This document shows, piece by piece, positions 6,551-13,730 of a DNA stretch of 16,752 nt. The DNA is from Promethearchaeota archaeon. GTDB lineage: Archaea > Asgardarchaeota > Lokiarchaeia > Sigynarchaeales > SOKP01. Location: positions 1 through 16,752 of the forward strand of contig JAUXAJ010000085.1 in the NCBI GenBank assembly GCA_030620005.1, read 5' to 3'. The notes under the pieces were generated by a model. It saw only the letters and a list, made by a program, of their open reading frames with translations. It was not told where the DNA came from and made no database searches. The stretch's first letter is position 1; each line of letters begins with the position of its first letter. The translations under genes were made by a program, and so were the position numbers.

Positions 6551-7564
6551 ATTAAAACCTTAAATGTTGGACTGATAGGCGCTGGTGCAATAGGTAATTT
6601 TCACTTGGCGGGATATATTCTAAACAAGAATTGTAAATTTATTGCTATTGCTTCTCGAACTGAAGAACATGCAAGAGTTGCTGCAGAAAAATACGAAATC
6701 CCTAATATTTACGTCAACGATGATTGGAAGAAAATGCTTGATGATGAGAACTTAGACATAGTTAGCATCTGTACTCCCAATTATTTACACGCACCCATGG
6801 TTCTGGAAGCAATAAAAAATGATATTAACATTTTATGCGAAAAACCTATATGCGTTTCTTTGGAAGAATTAAAGTCTGTCGAAAAGAAATTAAAAAATAA
6901 GAAAAATCTTGTATTTTTCACGGTTTTTCAAAAAAGATTCATCACAATCTTTCCAGTAATTAAGAATATAATCGATAATAATGTGTTAGGAAAAATTACT
7001 TTAGTACGATACTTTTTTTCACATTTTGGACCCTATACTTCTTGGAGCGCTCAATCTAAAGAACGATGGTTTTTTGATTCTAATAAGGCTAAAGGTGGAG
7101 TTTTTTTAGATTTAGGAGTTCATTGTATAGATTTACTTCGTTATTTAATTGACGATTACTCCAAAATCGAAGGATTCAATTATAATACATCGTGTAAAAA
7201 TATGACTGACGAAGATAACTGCAATGTCATTTTTCGATTTAAAAACGACGTTCTAGGTGTTATTAGCGTTTCGTGGTGCAATCATCCTGCGGAAATCATT
7301 GAAATAATTGGAACGACTGGCTCTCTCAAGCTAGATTTATTTCCTAGATGTGATATTTCTGTTACTCCTAACAAATTAAAAAGAAATGAGTTCGTCAAAA
7401 ATGCCATTGAACATGAAATCTCCAATACAAATCCTCTCCATGATCTTATTGATAGCTTTATAAATTGTGTATTGGAAAAAAAAAGCGATAGTCCTAATTT
7501 TGAAGATGGCAAAAAAGCAGTAGAATTTTGTTTAAACGCTTACTCGTTAAAGAAGCATCCATGA
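6551..7564 (+). CDS. Gfo/Idh/MocA-family NAD(P)-dependent oxidoreductase, probable ATT start
   Basis: This 337-residue protein (counted from ATT 6551) has an N-terminal Rossmann fold with nucleotide-binding GLIGAGAIGNFH (residues 7-18), then CTPNYLH, the family signature CEKP (E97-K98-P99), and the C-terminal-domain motif KGGVFLDLGVHCIDLLRYL with His191 and Asp194. Family members oxidise or reduce sugars, inositols or related polyols; the substrate cannot be told from sequence. The first ATG/GTG/TTG in frame is a TTG at 6605, which would cut away the whole dinucleotide-binding motif. The frame upstream reads (I)KTLNVGLIG directly after a stop and a good ribosome-binding site, so ATT is the likely initiator. 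Stop is TGA. It has no operon partner. Confidence 0.83.
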   Translation: MKTLNVGLIGAGAIGNFHLAGYILNKNCKFIAIASRTEEHARVAAEKYEIPNIYVNDDWKKMLDDENLDIVSICTPNYLHAPMVLEAIKNDINILCEKPICVSLEELKSVEKKLKNKKNLVFFTVFQKRFITIFPVIKNIIDNNVLGKITLVRYFFSHFGPYTSWSAQSKERWFFDSNKAKGGVFLDLGVHCIDLLRYLIDDYSKIEGFNYNTSCKNMTDEDNCNVIFRFKNDVLGVISVSWCNHPAEIIEIIGTTGSLKLDLFPRCDISVTPNKLKRNEFVKNAIEHEISNTNPLHDLIDSFINCVLEKKSDSPNFEDGKKAVEFCLNAYSLKKHP

Positions 7565-7664
7565 ATATTCTCTATTAATTCATTTTAAAATTTATTATAA
7601 AAAAAAAGGATTTTAAGAATTTGGTTAATGATATTATCAACTAAAAAATTTCAATTAATTCTAA

Positions 7665-8630
7665 TTACACCTTAACAACCCAGCCGAATTCATCTTCAAT
7701 TTCCAAACGTTGGATTCCAGTCAAAAGATCATATAATTTTATCGTGATTTCTCCTGGCTCCGAGTTGTTCCAAACTCTCTTTTGGTCTCCTAAAGTAACC
7801 GAGCCAATAGGAGTAATGACTGCAGCTGTACCAGTACAGAATGCTTCCAAGCAGGTATCTTCAAATAACTCTTTATAAGAAACATCTCTCTCTTCGACTG
7901 CCATCCCTAACTTTTTTGCGGCTAATTCCAAAACTGATTTTCTTGTAATTCCTGGTAATATTGTTCCTCTTATCCTTGGAGTGGCAAGTTTTCCGTTTAT
8001 TACTGCGAAAAAGTTGGCCGTTCCCACCTCGTCAATATATTCCATATTCTGGGCGTCTAAATAAATGATTTGAGCAAACCCTTTTAATTTCGTTTCTTTT
8101 GCGGGTTTCATTGTACCTGCGTAATTACAACAAGTTTTAGAGAAGCCAGTCCCTCCTGGAGCTGCCCGGGTATATTTTTTTGAAATTTCCAAATTGATTG
8201 CTGTAAACCCTTCAGGGAAATAGGGACCGACTGGAACGACGAATATTATAAATTTATATTCTTCAGCAGGCGCAACGCCTAAAACTGGACCGTTCCCTAT
8301 TAATAAAGGCCTTATATATAAGGCCCCCTCGCTATCATAAGGTGGAATGTATTCGTTGTTAGCCTTTACCACTTGCTTTACAGCGTCAACAAATTTATTG
8401 ACATCGTAATGTGGCATTAAAAGTCTTTCAGCACTCTCGTTTAATCTCTTACCATTTTCTTCAGGTCTGAATAAAACAATTTCACCGTTTTTAGCTTTTA
8501 AAGCTTTCATTCCTTCGAAGATACCTTGTCCATAGTTTAAGACGCATGCCCCCGGTGAAATTTCAAATGGTCCAAATGGCACTAATTTTCCTTCATCCCA
8601 TTTTCCATCTTTATAATCTGAAACAAACAT
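7665..8630 (-). CDS. ilvE: Branched-chain amino acid aminotransferase
   Basis: This is a PLP fold-type IV transaminase that interconverts Leu, Ile and Val with their 2-oxo acids. Motifs: VLNYGQGIFEGMKA (30-43), FRPEENGKRLN (54-64), the PLP lysine Lys165 in GFSKTCCNYAG, Glu201 in YIDEVGTANFF, and RGTILPGITRKS (221-232). From ATG 8630 the product is 321 aa. The family usually has about 20 more N-terminal residues, and the frame stays open upstream: positions 8690-8631 read KKIEDIDFYNLGFSFIETKT, which looks like the missing family N-terminus (NLGFSFI). No ATG, GTG or TTG lies there, so the true start may be ATA 8696 or ATT 8684. I give the ATG as the conservative start. Cytoplasmic. Confidence 0.9.
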   Translation of the reverse strand: MFVSDYKDGKWDEGKLVPFGPFEISPGACVLNYGQGIFEGMKALKAKNGEIVLFRPEENGKRLNESAERLLMPHYDVNKFVDAVKQVVKANNEYIPPYDSEGALYIRPLLIGNGPVLGVAPAEEYKFIIFVVPVGPYFPEGFTAINLEISKKYTRAAPGGTGFSKTCCNYAGTMKPAKETKLKGFAQIIYLDAQNMEYIDEVGTANFFAVINGKLATPRIRGTILPGITRKSVLELAAKKLGMAVEERDVSYKELFEDTCLEAFCTGTAAVITPIGSVTLGDQKRVWNNSEPGEITIKLYDLLTGIQRLEIEDEFGWVVKV

Positions 8631-8696
8631 TGTTTTTGTTTCAATGAAGGAAAATCCTAAATTGTAAAAATCTATATCTTCAATTTTTTTTGTTAT

Positions 8697-9107
8697 GGTT
8701 ACATCATCTATTTTTTTTTTTTATTCAATTTATTTCTATTTACATGATCTTTAAGAAAAGGGCATTTATATTTCTTAATTTAAATAAAATAAAACTGCTA
8801 CACAAGAAAGTTTATTTAAAATTATTAAATTTAAAAGAAGTCAAAAATGCTCTCTTGCGATATAATACTAATACTATTGTAATGAATCCCGATTTTTTAA
8901 CCAATAGGACTGCTGTATTACTATTTGATGAGATCATTATTGAAATTATATATATCATTATTATTTAATTTTTCCAATTAAGTTTTGTTACTACAAAAAT
9001 TAGAATTTAAATTTCATTTTATTCTTCTTTTTAAAACGAAAACATAAATAATTGAAGTCTGTTACTATTTATAATTTTGAAAAGTTTCAAAAAAATTCGA
9101 TTAAGAC
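8697..9107. other. Intergenic region between ilvE and the Arf/Rag-like GTPase gene
   Basis: No gene here can be supported. A 92-codon frame (8690-8968, +) overlaps the probable N-terminal extension of ilvE and encodes mostly Phe, Ile, Leu, Lys and Asn, as expected by chance in AT-rich DNA. The region should hold divergent promoters for the two flanking genes, but the AT-richness prevents picking a TATA box. Confidence 0.4.
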
Positions 9108-9992
9108 ATGAATATTGACCCAAATATCCAGGAAAAAATTAAGATTATTATAGCCGGCTTGGATAATGCTGGAAAAACCAGCTTCTTAATAGCTCTTAGA
9201 AAAAAATATAATTTTTACGAGGAAGTTCAGAAATTAAAGCCCACAATCAAAATAGATTATAGTTCATTTAAATTTTTAAATCATCTCTGTTCTTTATGGG
9301 ATATGGGAGGACAGGAAAAGTATCGAAAAATCTACATGAATAATCCGATTTATTTCACGGCGACTAAGTATCTTTATTACATTATTGACATTCAAGATGA
9401 GTTAAGACTAGAAGAATCAGCTCAATACTTGCACGAATTATTAGAAATTTATAGAGGAAAGGATATTGACTATTCAAACGAAATTCTTATTTGTTTTAAC
9501 AAGTATGATCCAAAATATAAGAAAAATGAAGAGTTTTCGGAGCGAACAGAGATGATTAAAAATGTAATTTTAATTCAAAACAAGGACTTTCAATTCAGAT
9601 TTTTTAACATGTCCTATTATGATATATCATCTTTATCGAAAGCTTTATCGTATTCTTTAAGTAAATTATTAAATCTCGAGACAATTAATGCTACGTTGGA
9701 AAAAATAATGGAAGAATTTGACTGTGGCTATGTCATTTTATACACTGAATCGGGATTAATAATTACTGATTACTATAAAGAATTAATTGATCCAAGAGAT
9801 TTTGAAGAGAAAATTGTTAAAATTAACGACGATCTTGAGTTTTTCCAAAGATTAATTGACGAAAAGATAAGTATTGATGAGAGAATAACATTTTCTGATA
9901 ATAAAGTCGAATACGTGAAAAGATACGATGGATTAGAAAAATATCGAGATGGCAAGTTTTATTTAGGAGTTTCGTATCTCCCCAAAAAATAA
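9108..9992 (+). CDS. Arf/Rag-like small GTPase with C-terminal roadblock/longin-like region
   Basis: This 294-aa protein has a GTPase domain at residues 10-190. P-loop GLDNAGKTS (17-25) is the Arf/Rag form. Thr46 lies in KPTIK (switch I), WDMGGQE (64-70) has the switch II Gln, and NKYD (131-134) gives guanine specificity. Residues 195-294 (LEKIMEEFDCGYVILYTESGLIITDYY...YLGVSYLP) look like an alpha-beta domain of the roadblock/longin type, as in eukaryotic Rag/Gtr GTPases that pair through C-terminal roadblock domains. By analogy it may dimerise or bind a roadblock partner; that is inference. There is no N-terminal glycine for myristoylation. ATG start. After the stop a different frame encodes a short coiled coil. 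Asgard archaea are known to be rich in such GTPases. Confidence 0.82.
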   Translation: MNIDPNIQEKIKIIIAGLDNAGKTSFLIALRKKYNFYEEVQKLKPTIKIDYSSFKFLNHLCSLWDMGGQEKYRKIYMNNPIYFTATKYLYYIIDIQDELRLEESAQYLHELLEIYRGKDIDYSNEILICFNKYDPKYKKNEEFSERTEMIKNVILIQNKDFQFRFFNMSYYDISSLSKALSYSLSKLLNLETINATLEKIMEEFDCGYVILYTESGLIITDYYKELIDPRDFEEKIVKINDDLEFFQRLIDEKISIDERITFSDNKVEYVKRYDGLEKYRDGKFYLGVSYLPKK

Positions 9993-10096
9993 ATGAACTC
10001 AAGGTGGAATTAGAAAAGTTCCAAAAAGTTTTAGAAACCTTGTGAAAAAAAAAAAATTAAAATTCAATTTTTACTTTTTTTACATATAATCATAAG

Positions 10097-10104
10097 TTTA
10101 AAAG
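10097..10104 (+). promoter_or_regulatory. TATA box of the tRNA-Cys gene
   Basis: TTTAAAAG lies 25-32 nt upstream of the mature tRNA 5' end, the expected archaeal spacing, in a short gap with no other candidate. Confidence 0.5.
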
Positions 10105-10128
10105 ATTTTTAATCATGCCAGAACATGC

Positions 10129-10299
10129 GCCAGAGTTGCCACAGACTTCACGCCTGAGCCATGGAGTCGCTTAGCCCGGATTTATTAAAGTCTTAAAACT
10201 TTTATGAAGGACATTTGAGCGTCAGCCTGCAGAGTTGATATGCGAGGGTTCAAATTTGGAATTACATTGCGTGATGCCATGAAAATCCCTCCTCTGGCT
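10129..10299 (+). tRNA. tRNA-Cys(GCA) interrupted by three introns, CCA encoded
   Basis: Acceptor GCCAGAG (10129-10135) pairs with CTCTGGC (10292-10298), discriminator T (10299), then CCA (10300-10302). U73 is the archaeal tRNA-Cys identity base. Anticodon stem TCAGC/GTTGA (10222-10226/10234-10238) closes loop CTGCAGA with GCA at 10229-10231. T-stem is GAGGG/CCCTC. Intron 1 is 10136-10166 (31 nt, after base 7). Intron 2 is 10180-10214 (35 nt, in the D-loop). Intron 3 is 10255-10285 (31 nt, in the T-loop). Each fits a BHB motif. Intron 3: helices GGG/CCC and TTCA/TGAA with bulges AAT/AAT. Intron 2: GCTTA/TGAGC, then GCCC/GGAC (one mismatch), bulges GGA/ATT, inner helix TTTAT/ATGAA. Intron 1: GCG/CGC, CCAG/ATGG (one mismatch), bulges AGT/AGT. 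Splicing leaves 74 nt with D-loop AGCCCGGTT and T-loop TTCAAAT, a standard cloverleaf. Confidence 0.9.
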
Positions 10300-10302
10300 C
10301 CA

Positions 10303-10326
10303 TTTACAATATTTTTTTATTGTAAA
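10303..10326 (+). terminator. Hairpin directly after tRNA-Cys
   Basis: TTTACAATA (10303-10311) and TATTGTAAA (10318-10326) form a perfect 9-bp inverted repeat around six T. It starts at the base after the encoded CCA. It could end the tRNA transcript, by the T run or by structure, or block the opposing HPS-RraA transcript, which ends about 40 bp away. Confidence 0.45.
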
Positions 10327-10362
10327 TAAAAATAAAAAAGAAGAATATTAATGCCTGGGAGA

Positions 10363-11115
10363 CTACTTTTGTTTTTCCCATTTCTTCAGATATATTACTT
10401 CGGAAAGCGTAGATCCTCTTTTAATTTCTTCCCGAAATCTATTTTCTTTCTCTAACACATTGATAGCTCTGTTCGCCATCTCTTGAGCTTTTTTTTTAGG
10501 AATTACAACTACACCGGAATCATCTCCCACGATCCAATCTCCCGGGGCAACATTTTGACCAGCACATACGATGCTGACATTAGTTTCTCCTAATCCTCTA
10601 GGTTCACCAGCAGTAGGAGTAAAATGTCTAGCAAAAAGGGGAAATTTAATTTTTCTTATATCATCAATATCTCTTACAGCGCCATCAATAACTACGCCTG
10701 CTATTCCTTTTACTTTGCAGCTCCACGATGCCAACTCGCCCCAAACTGCAATGTTTCCTTCACACGCATCTATCACGATGACATCTCCTTTTTCAGCTTC
10801 TTCAATTGCTTCAACGGGTTTACTCCAATCTCCATTATACGTTCTAACGGTATAGGCAGGCCCAGCAAATTTCAATGGTAGTTCTTCATTACCTATCCAC
10901 ACTGGTTTTAAACCCTTCATCTCTCCTGATCTGTGCATGGCGTCAGATATATTTGGAGTTGAAACTTTCATGAACGCATCCTTGATATTGGCAACATCAT
11001 ATTTTTTAAACAATTCTGTTTTTATTGGTTTTGCAGATCTAATTGCTTGTAAAATGTTTTTTGCCGTGTTTTCGGGTTTTTGAGATTTATAAAGAGCACC
11101 TCCAACAATTATCAC
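10363..11115 (-). CDS. RraA-like domain, C-terminal part of an interrupted HPS-RraA fusion
   Basis: From GTG 11115 this is 250 aa. Residues 1-25 are the last beta-alpha unit of the preceding HPS barrel (IIVGGALYKSQKPENTAKNI). Residues 45-230 are an RraA-like/HMG-aldolase domain: TPNISDAMHRSG, FAGPAYTVRT, GDVIVID, GELAS (126-130) and GVVIDGAVRD with Arg148-Asp149, the residues used for metal and substrate binding in RraA-type aldolases. Related proteins act on 4-hydroxy-4-methyl-2-oxoglutarate-type substrates or bind RNase E in bacteria; HPS-RraA fusions occur in archaea with unknown RraA function. The frame is continuous upstream with the HPS half except for one TAG at 11181-11179. Stop is TAG, with an in-frame TAA four codons later. 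The GTG is internal to the HPS fold, so independent translation from it would give a partial barrel end. Confidence 0.8.
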   Translation of the reverse strand: MIIVGGALYKSQKPENTAKNILQAIRSAKPIKTELFKKYDVANIKDAFMKVSTPNISDAMHRSGEMKGLKPVWIGNEELPLKFAGPAYTVRTYNGDWSKPVEAIEEAEKGDVIVIDACEGNIAVWGELASWSCKVKGIAGVVIDGAVRDIDDIRKIKFPLFARHFTPTAGEPRGLGETNVSIVCAGQNVAPGDWIVGDDSGVVVIPKKKAQEMANRAINVLEKENRFREEIKRGSTLSEVIYLKKWEKQK

Positions 11116-11178
11116 ATCAACGCCTATTTGCTTTGCAAGAGCTGCAGTTTCGCTATTTATTCCTCCTGCTATTGCTAA

Positions 11179-11703
11179 CTATGTGGTAGGGTGTAATTTT
11201 TCCTTTAACTTTCTAGCAACCTCAAGTGTCTTTTCGCCACCGTAAATTACTTGTTGATCAACACCAACATGTGAGCAAATCATATCTACCCCCAAAGTTT
11301 CTAATTCTAAAGCTCTTTCAATAAGTCTTTCTTCTGGTATATCTATAGTATCGCAGCCTAACATTACACCATATTTTTTTGCAGCCTCTACTGCTTCAGT
11401 TACAGACGCATTATCGCTTCCACCTAACATGAATACTATATTGGCCCCAGATTTTGCTGCTATTTCAATTTCTATAGTTCCGCCATCAGCTGTTTTCATA
11501 TCAGCGATAATTACATAATTTGGAAATTTTTTACGCAACATCCTTATAGCGTTCATTCCCTCTGATTTAATTAACGGCGTTCCTGCTTCTATCCATTCGA
11601 CGCCTCCTTTCACTGCTTCTTCTGCGATTTGTAAAGCCCTGTGTAAATTAATGACATCTAATGCTATTTGAAAATATGGTTCATTTTCTCTTTTTCTAAA
11701 CAA
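11179..11703 (-). CDS. 3-hexulose-6-phosphate synthase domain, N-terminal part cut by in-frame TAG
   Basis: This is a 174-aa TIM-barrel fragment of the OMP-decarboxylase/HPS superfamily. Asp16 lies in ALDV, then EAGTPLIKSEG (39-49), the catalytic DMKTADGG with Asp68, Lys70 and Asp73, and SHVGVD (144-149). HPS condenses formaldehyde with ribulose 5-phosphate, or runs in reverse to supply pentose phosphates in archaea without the oxidative pentose phosphate route. Full HPS is about 210 aa. The TAG at 11181-11179 falls just before the last strands; the same frame then reads LAIAGGINSETAAALAKQIG, the normal phosphate-binding end of the barrel. So this is a fusion gene of about 1.34 kb with a single stop inside. 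As it stands, the HPS half lacks its final phosphate-binding element. The start is shown as TTG/ATG-like at 11703 in a region with no strong ribosome-binding site. Confidence 0.8.
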   Translation of the reverse strand: MFRKRENEPYFQIALDVINLHRALQIAEEAVKGGVEWIEAGTPLIKSEGMNAIRMLRKKFPNYVIIADMKTADGGTIEIEIAAKSGANIVFMLGGSDNASVTEAVEAAKKYGVMLGCDTIDIPEERLIERALELETLGVDMICSHVGVDQQVIYGGEKTLEVARKLKEKLHPTT

Positions 11704-11941
11704 AATTTATTACCTAAATGTATTCATTGAAAAATTAAATAATTATATGTTGTAAAACCTATCAATTAGTTAGAAAATTTTATAATTTTATAATTTTTTC
11801 CATTTTTGGTTTTATTAAATGTTTTTTATCTATTTCAATTTCAATTAAAATTAAATTATATTGTTTTTATTATTATATTAAAAACACACTATGGAAATAA
11901 AAAGTCTAAAAATAAAAATATACCAATAAAACGAGTGGAGT

Positions 11942-11945
11942 GGAG
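11942..11945 (+). promoter_or_regulatory. Ribosome-binding site for a TTG start
   Basis: GGAG at 11942-11945, with a second GGAG at 11937-11940, sits 5 nt before TTG 11951. This supports TTG as the true initiator, since the GTPase fold starts within ten residues of it. Confidence 0.6.
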
Positions 11946-11950
11946 TTGAT

Positions 11951-13681
11951 TTGAGCGAGGATTACGATTATTTATTTAAATGCGTCGTTGTAGGGGACGG
12001 TGGCGTTGGAAAAACTGCTTTAACGATTCGGTTCTCCAAGGGATATTTTACGGAAGACTATAAAATGACGATCGGTGTCGATTTCCACGTAAAAACGATT
12101 GGGATTGACACTGTTGACGGACCGATCCAAACCAAGTTGCAGATTTGGGATACAGGGGGTCAAGAGCGATTTAGTAGTATTAGACCAATGTACTACAGAG
12201 GGTCTTTGGGGGCTCTTATAATCTTCGATCTAACATCTTACGAAAGCTTTCAACATCTACCTCAATGGCTCGAAGAGATTAGGGCTAACATCAAAAACGA
12301 AATTCCGTTGCTACTAGTTGGTAATAAGAGCGATCTTGTTGAACACCGCGCTGTATCGGTGGATGAAATCAATAGTTATACGAGAAAATTTAACTTGTAT
12401 TACATGGAAACATCAGCAAAAACAGGTGAAGGTGTAGGAGATTGTTTTTATATTCTAGCTTGCTTGATGATAGGTGCAGGAGTGCCCGACCAACTCATAT
12501 CTAGTGGAATAGTTTTTAGTCCGGATCATATTTCCGTTAAATCTGTGACCGCGAAGCCGGAACTGGCGTTTAATCTAGAAGCCCTTAAAGTTCAAGAACC
12601 ACCACCAATGAAAATAATTGAACCCGAACCTCATTTAGAACCGGAACCAGATGTAAGTTTCGAAGCCCCACAAGTTCCAGAACCGCCACCAATGAGAATA
12701 TTTGAACCCGAACCTCATTTAGAACCGGAACCAGAAGTAAGTTTCGAAGCCCCACCAGTTCCAGAACCACCACCAATGAAAATAGATGAACCTGAACTTC
12801 ATTTCAAACCGGAACCAGAAGTAAGTTTCGAAGCCCCACCAGTTCCAGAACCACCACCAATGAAGGCTTCAACGGAAGAGCAGGTAAATCTCTCACCCAT
12901 ACCAGATGCGCCTTCCTTTCCGGATTCCAAAGCGTACAAACCAAAAGCGGTTCCCTTTTCGTCAAATATTCCTGTTCCAGCACCTACTCCAGAAGATTTT
13001 CAAGAATCTCAAGAATTAGATACAACAAAACGTTCTTCCGAATCCACAACTCCCTTCATCCTACCAAAACATTCACCAGCTCTCGAATCAAAACCTACTT
13101 CGATTCCATTTGAGAGTTCTTCTATTAGCACTTCTACTTCACCACCAGAGGGAATTAATAATGTTAGACCATTTTCTCCATCCACTAGTTCAAGTTCAGA
13201 TGAAATAATAGATTATACAACTAAAACACTTAAATCAAAGAAAGATAAAAAGAAAAAAACTAAAAAGAAAAAGAAAGTAAAAGAACAAACAGAAAAGGTT
13301 AAAAAAGAAAAGAAAAGCAAGGTCAAAGAAAGCTTTCCTTTTCAAACAGCAACGCCAACATCAAGTACTTCGAGTACTCCATCTCTTTTTCAGGCATTAA
13401 GCAAAAAAACGGAAGTTTCTACGCCAATTAAGAGCACTGCCTTTACATCATTTACACCTGGAGAAAAAGAAGTGTCAAAAGAACCATCCGATCTCAGGAT
13501 CATTCCTAAAGTTGAGGATATTGAAAGCAAGTCAAGTAGTTTCACGACTGAACCGCAATCTCCATCAATTTTTTATCAAGACCAACCATCAAGTAAGCAA
13601 GATCTAATGGTTTGTAGTCACTGCGGAGCAACATTATCTAAAGATTATTTATTTTGTAATAAATGCGGGAATAGAATTTAA
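11951..13681 (+). CDS. Rab-like GTPase with long disordered tail and C-terminal zinc ribbon
   Basis: This 576-aa protein starts with a complete Ras-superfamily domain (residues 8-175): P-loop GDGGVGKT (15-22), switch I TIGVDF with Thr40, WDTGGQERF with Gln71, NKSD (125-128), SAK (155-157). It is closest in style to Rab, but switch II has DTGGQ rather than Rab DTAGQ. Residues 200-350 are rich in Pro and Glu and contain three and a half 28-residue repeats. Residues 350-550 are rich in Ser, Thr and Pro with a lysine block (429-461). The end is a zinc ribbon with Cys555, Cys558, Cys569 and Cys572. No prenylation cysteine is present, so the zinc ribbon or the lysine block may anchor or target it instead (inference). 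TTG start with a good ribosome-binding site. It is convergent with another zinc-ribbon gene. Cytoplasmic. Confidence 0.88.
   Translation: MSEDYDYLFKCVVVGDGGVGKTALTIRFSKGYFTEDYKMTIGVDFHVKTIGIDTVDGPIQTKLQIWDTGGQERFSSIRPMYYRGSLGALIIFDLTSYESFQHLPQWLEEIRANIKNEIPLLLVGNKSDLVEHRAVSVDEINSYTRKFNLYYMETSAKTGEGVGDCFYILACLMIGAGVPDQLISSGIVFSPDHISVKSVTAKPELAFNLEALKVQEPPPMKIIEPEPHLEPEPDVSFEAPQVPEPPPMRIFEPEPHLEPEPEVSFEAPPVPEPPPMKIDEPELHFKPEPEVSFEAPPVPEPPPMKASTEEQVNLSPIPDAPSFPDSKAYKPKAVPFSSNIPVPAPTPEDFQESQELDTTKRSSESTTPFILPKHSPALESKPTSIPFESSSISTSTSPPEGINNVRPFSPSTSSSSDEIIDYTTKTLKSKKDKKKKTKKKKKVKEQTEKVKKEKKSKVKESFPFQTATPTSSTSSTPSLFQALSKKTEVSTPIKSTAFTSFTPGEKEVSKEPSDLRIIPKVEDIESKSSSFTTEPQSPSIFYQDQPSSKQDLMVCSHCGATLSKDYLFCNKCGNRI
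12590..12862 (+). repeat. 84-bp in-frame tandem repeat in the GTPase tail
   Basis: Three full units and a partial fourth encode a 28-residue motif of the form VPEPPPMKI-EPEPHLEPEPEVSFEAPP (residues 214-241, 242-269, 270-297, then 298-304). The units are very similar at DNA level, which points to recent expansion and likely length variation between strains. The product is an acidic Pro/Glu spacer. Confidence 0.9.
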
Positions 13682-13730
13682 AATTAACAAAAAACAGGAT
13701 TAACTAGATAAATTTAATATATCTCCTATA

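Noticed and set aside
8690..8968. 92-codon plus-strand frame
   Set aside because: The composition is almost entirely what AT-rich DNA yields by chance, it overlaps the likely ilvE N-terminal extension, and it has no ribosome-binding site or recognisable motif.
10117..10135. Duplicate GCCAGA before the tRNA-Cys 5' end as an alternative acceptor strand
   Set aside because: Only GCCAGAG at 10129 pairs fully with CTCTGGC and gives a 74-nt tRNA with consistent introns. The upstream copy is probably leader.
12585..12776. Antisense frame under the GTPase repeats
   Set aside because: It is a shadow of the 84-bp coding repeat; the repeat keeps the opposite frame open.
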